Source: Aequorivita sp.
Lineage (GTDB): Bacteria > Bacteroidota > Bacteroidia > Flavobacteriales > Flavobacteriaceae
Direction: 5' to 3'
DNA: 8,172 bases
Assembly: GCA_002733915.1 (NCBI GenBank)
Contig: NVXN01000001.1
Location: forward strand, 324,071-332,242
The notes under the pieces are model-generated. The model made no database searches and was not told the origin of the DNA. It worked only from the letters and a program-made list of their open reading frames with translations. A program made the position numbers and the translations under genes. Positions 6,049 through 8,172 of the stretch are shown piece by piece; positions within the stretch are counted from its first letter, which is position 1; each line of letters begins with the position of its first letter.

Positions 6049-6867
6049 ATGATAATCCAAAAAACAAGAGAAGAAATAGAATTGATGCGCGAAAGCGCCT
6101 TGGTGGTTTCCCGAACTTTGGGAATGCTCGCAAAAGAGGTAAAACCGGGCGTTACCACCAACCAACTCAATAAAATGGCCGAAGATTACATTCGCAGTCA
6201 GGATGCCATTCCCGGATTTTTGGGATTGTACGATTGCCCCTCAACGCTTCTTACGAGTGTAAACGAAGCAGTGGTACACGGCCTCCCAACAGATATTCCT
6301 TTAAAGGAAGGCGATATTGTGGCCATTGATTGCGGTGCTATAAAAAACGGTTTTTACGGTGACCACGCCTATACTTTTGAAGTGGGCGAAGTTGCTGAAG
6401 AAACAAAAAAACTGTTGAAAATCACCAAAGAATCCCTTTACGTCGGTATCCGTGAATTTAAAGCCGGTAACCGCGTAGGCGATGTTGGTTTTGCGATTCA
6501 AAATTATTGTGAAGCACACGGTTACGGTGTGGTACGCGAACTAGTTGGCCACGGCTTGGGAAAAAAAATGCACGAAGATCCCGAAATGCCAAATTACGGC
6601 CGCCGTGGCCGCGGAAAGAAATTCATTGAAGGAATGACCATTGCCTTGGAACCGATGATAAATATGGGAACCCATAAAGTAAAACAACTAAAAGATGGCT
6701 GGACTATTGTAACCCAAGACGGACAACCGAGCGCCCACTTTGAACACAACATTGCTTTGGTGAACGGAAGACCCGAACTGCTTTCAACTTTTGCGTATGT
6801 CCATGAAGCTTTGGGCATTGTAAGCGATGAGGAAAAGGAATTTCGAGAAAAGGAATTCGTTTTATAA
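6049..6867 (+). CDS. map: Methionine aminopeptidase, type I
   Basis: This essential cytoplasmic metalloprotease removes the initiator methionine from new proteins when the second residue is small. The 272 residues match the type Ia length (E. coli, 264), with no N-terminal zinc-finger extension and no type II insert. The five metal ligands of the pita-bread fold are present: D94 (AIDCGA), D105 (YGDHAYTF), H168 (VGHGLG), E201 (ALEPM) and E232 (HFEHN). Their spacing is the same as E. coli D97, D108, H171, E204 and E235. H77 (VVHGLP) corresponds to the substrate-contacting histidine 79. In many bacteria map sits in the secY ribosomal-protein cluster; here it lies between a HAD hydrolase and a methyltransferase. 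The start is four bases after the HAD stop, and the conserved I-K/Q-T-x-x-E-I-E-x-M-R opening confirms it. Its last 41 bases overlap the longest reading of the next gene. Confidence 0.98.
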   Translation: MIIQKTREEIELMRESALVVSRTLGMLAKEVKPGVTTNQLNKMAEDYIRSQDAIPGFLGLYDCPSTLLTSVNEAVVHGLPTDIPLKEGDIVAIDCGAIKNGFYGDHAYTFEVGEVAEETKKLLKITKESLYVGIREFKAGNRVGDVGFAIQNYCEAHGYGVVRELVGHGLGKKMHEDPEMPNYGRRGRGKKFIEGMTIALEPMINMGTHKVKQLKDGWTIVTQDGQPSAHFEHNIALVNGRPELLSTFAYVHEALGIVSDEEKEFREKEFVL

Positions 6868-7645
6868 CAGCCAAAACCTTTTGTTCAAAAAAATCCTAAA
6901 TACCATTCCCCGGCCGCTGCTCATTAGACTGAGCATTATTGGCAGGCCCATACTTGCTTTTTTTCTTAGGGGAAATAAATACACAGACCCCATTGATGGC
7001 AAATCATACCGAAAGTTTCTTCCGTATGGATATGAAACTGTTCGCGAAAATGTGCTTTCTCCAGGGACGCTTTCGTTGGAAAGGCACAGGCTCTTTTGGC
7101 TATATTTGAAAAATGAAACGGGTTTCTTCACCGAAAATGTAAAGGTGCTCCATTTCGCTCCTGAGCAGGCATTTTATAAAAAATTCAGAAAAATGAAGAA
7201 TCTGGATTATACCACAACCGATCTAAATTCGCCCATTGCTGATGTGAAAGCGGACATCTGTAATTTACCTTTTCCTGATAACGAATTCGATTTTATAATC
7301 TGCAACCACGTTTTGGAACACATTCCGGACGATACCAAAGCAATGCAGGAAATCTACCGTGTTTTGGCACCCGGAGGAACAGCTATTCTTCAAGTACCTT
7401 ATAAAATAGATTTGGAAAAAACGTTTGAAGACAACAGCATTACCGATCCAAAGGAACGTGCAAAAATATTTGGGCAGTATGACCACGTTCGCGTTTATGG
7501 GATGGATTATTTCACCAAACTTGAAGGTATTGGTTTTAAAGTAGAAGCTGTGGATTATACGAAAACCCTTGCTTCGGAAGAAGTCGAAAAATACAGGTTG
7601 CCAAAAGGCGAATTAATTCCGGTAGGCAAAAAATTAGTTTCCTAA
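6827..7645 (+). CDS. Class I SAM-dependent methyltransferase (Methyltransf_11-like), start uncertain
   Basis: The Rossmann methyltransferase core covers residues ~105-192. Motif I is unusual: VKVLHFAPEQAF (105-116) replaces the common V-L-D-x-G-x-G-x-G with an HFAPE variant. D132 (TTTDLN) is the ribose-binding acid, ADICNLPFPDNEFDFI (142-157) is motif II/III, and CNHVLEHIPDD (159-169) then RVLAPGG (178-184) are typical of the Methyltransf_11 group. A hydrophobic, basic N-terminal stretch (31-48, LLIRLSIIGRPILAFFLRG) suggests membrane contact. The substrate is not identifiable. Starting at ATG 6827 gives 272 residues and overlaps map by 41 bp, but the first ~18 residues look like an out-of-frame reading of the map end. 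A TTG at 6881, 13 bp past the map stop, would give 254 residues beginning F-K-K-I-L-N-T-I-P-R-P and may be the true start. The 3' end overlaps the apbE-like gene on the other strand by 12 bp. Confidence 0.83.
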   Translation: MRKRNFEKRNSFYNSQNLLFKKILNTIPRPLLIRLSIIGRPILAFFLRGNKYTDPIDGKSYRKFLPYGYETVRENVLSPGTLSLERHRLFWLYLKNETGFFTENVKVLHFAPEQAFYKKFRKMKNLDYTTTDLNSPIADVKADICNLPFPDNEFDFIICNHVLEHIPDDTKAMQEIYRVLAPGGTAILQVPYKIDLEKTFEDNSITDPKERAKIFGQYDHVRVYGMDYFTKLEGIGFKVEAVDYTKTLASEEVEKYRLPKGELIPVGKKLVS

Positions 7646-8172
7646 ACGGCTTTTAAAGCCATCCGTCATAAAAACTTGGTGGTTATTTAAGGAATCATTA
7701 AAGGTCAAATATGCTTCTACATCTGGCAGATTTTTCAGCAATTCTGTTGATTTTTCTAATCCCAATGCCATAAACGAAGTTGCATAAGCATCCGCTAGGC
7801 CGCAGGTTGTCGCAATAACAGTAGAACTTGTAACGTCGCTCATTTCTGCAGAACCGGTTAGTGGATTTAATGTATGAACGTACTTTTTCCCTGTTAGGGA
7901 ATCAATTCTAAATTTTCGATAATTTCCTGAAGACGCCATTCCCTCATTTTTTAAGGAGACTGTCGCTTCATAACTTCGGTTCTCCAGCGGTGAATCTACA
8001 GCTTCTATGCCAACTACCCATCTTTGGTTTTTATCAATATTTTCGCCCTTTGTAAGAATTTCACCTCCCAATTCAATCAAATAATTGGTTACTCCTTTTG
8101 ACTCCAAATACCTCCCAAGACAATCAATTCCATAGCCTTTAGCCACGGCATTAAAATCAAAATATATTTGTG
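7634..8172 (-). CDS. apbE: ApbE-type FAD:protein FMN transferase, 5' part beyond window edge
   Basis: ApbE enzymes attach FMN from FAD to a threonine of exported or membrane proteins, such as NQR and RNF subunits, on the outer face of the cytoplasmic membrane. The frame is open to the right edge, so about 179 residues, the C-terminal half of a usual ~330-residue protein, are visible. The GTG at 8146 is an internal valine: the reading continues upstream as Y-F-D-F-N-A-V-A-K-G-Y-G-I-D, which is the family's FAD-binding signature. ELGGEIL follows, then the H-T-L-N-P-L-T-G loop (7876-7853), where many members read H-x-I/L-D-P. The metal-binding pair appears as D (codon 7792-7790) and T (7780-7778) in GLADAYATSFMALG, with the family's four-residue spacing. 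The signal peptide or lipobox expected at the N-terminus is unseen. No flavin-accepting partner gene is in the window. The stop overlaps the convergent methyltransferase gene. Confidence 0.9.
   Translation of the reverse strand, partial: QIYFDFNAVAKGYGIDCLGRYLESKGVTNYLIELGGEILTKGENIDKNQRWVVGIEAVDSPLENRSYEATVSLKNEGMASSGNYRKFRIDSLTGKKYVHTLNPLTGSAEMSDVTSSTVIATTCGLADAYATSFMALGLEKSTELLKNLPDVEAYLTFNDSLNNHQVFMTDGFKSRLGN

Noticed and set aside
5706..6951. Identical 14-mer ATTGGCAGGCCCAT at 5706-5719 and 6938-6951
   Set aside because: Both copies encode I-G-R-P-I in frame within unrelated proteins (HAD hydrolase and methyltransferase). With no flanking repeat or mobile signature, a coincidence of similar peptide and codon choice is the simplest explanation.
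1..8172. A single new multi-gene system (defence, biosynthetic or secretion)
   Set aside because: The genes are known families with unrelated roles and ordinary composition. No effector, sensor, integrase, transposase or array is present, so I see no support for a novel system spanning the window.

Overview
This window looks like an ordinary chromosomal stretch from a member of the Bacteroidota, most likely class Flavobacteriia. Four things point that way. A secreted protein ends in a type IX secretion (T9SS) type A sorting domain. TAnnTTTG-type -7 boxes sit just upstream of two genes. Shine-Dalgarno sequences are absent and start codons are mostly preceded by A-rich DNA. One protein is a small HAD hydrolase of the BT0820 type. 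Base composition is moderately AT-rich throughout, and I see no change suggesting a transferred island. Genus cannot be decided from this sequence.

Layout from left to right. (1) The C-terminal part of a peptidase E gene (pepE, +) runs in from the left edge and meets, tail to tail, a two-gene unit on the - strand. In transcription order that unit is a secreted Asp-box (BNR) beta-propeller protein with a T9SS sorting domain, then a GNAT acetyltransferase whose start codon overlaps the propeller gene's stop (TAATG). (2) A 227-bp divergent intergenic region separates this unit from a zinc D,D-carboxypeptidase-like M15 protein on the + strand. It is AT-rich and dense in perfect inverted repeats. 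(3) gpmI (glycolytic phosphoglycerate mutase) has a strong -7 box only four bases before its ATG. It is followed four bases later by a lipoprotein with a thioredoxin fold and a CxxS active site. (4) A second promoter-like element precedes a unit of HAD phosphatase, map (methionine aminopeptidase) and a SAM-dependent methyltransferase, all tightly packed. (5) An apbE-type flavin transferase gene on the - strand enters from the right edge and overlaps the methyltransferase gene tail to tail by 12 bp.

The genes are mainly housekeeping and cell-envelope functions: peptide turnover, glycolysis, N-terminal methionine removal, peptidoglycan trimming, and flavin attachment to exported proteins. They do not form one pathway. 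I found no RNA genes, insertion sequences, CRISPR arrays, phage genes or defence system, and no stretch over 300 bp without a gene. The least explained parts are the repeat-rich divergent promoter region, the pairing of the secreted propeller with an acetyltransferase, the CxxS thioredoxin-like lipoprotein, and the uncertain start of the methyltransferase.
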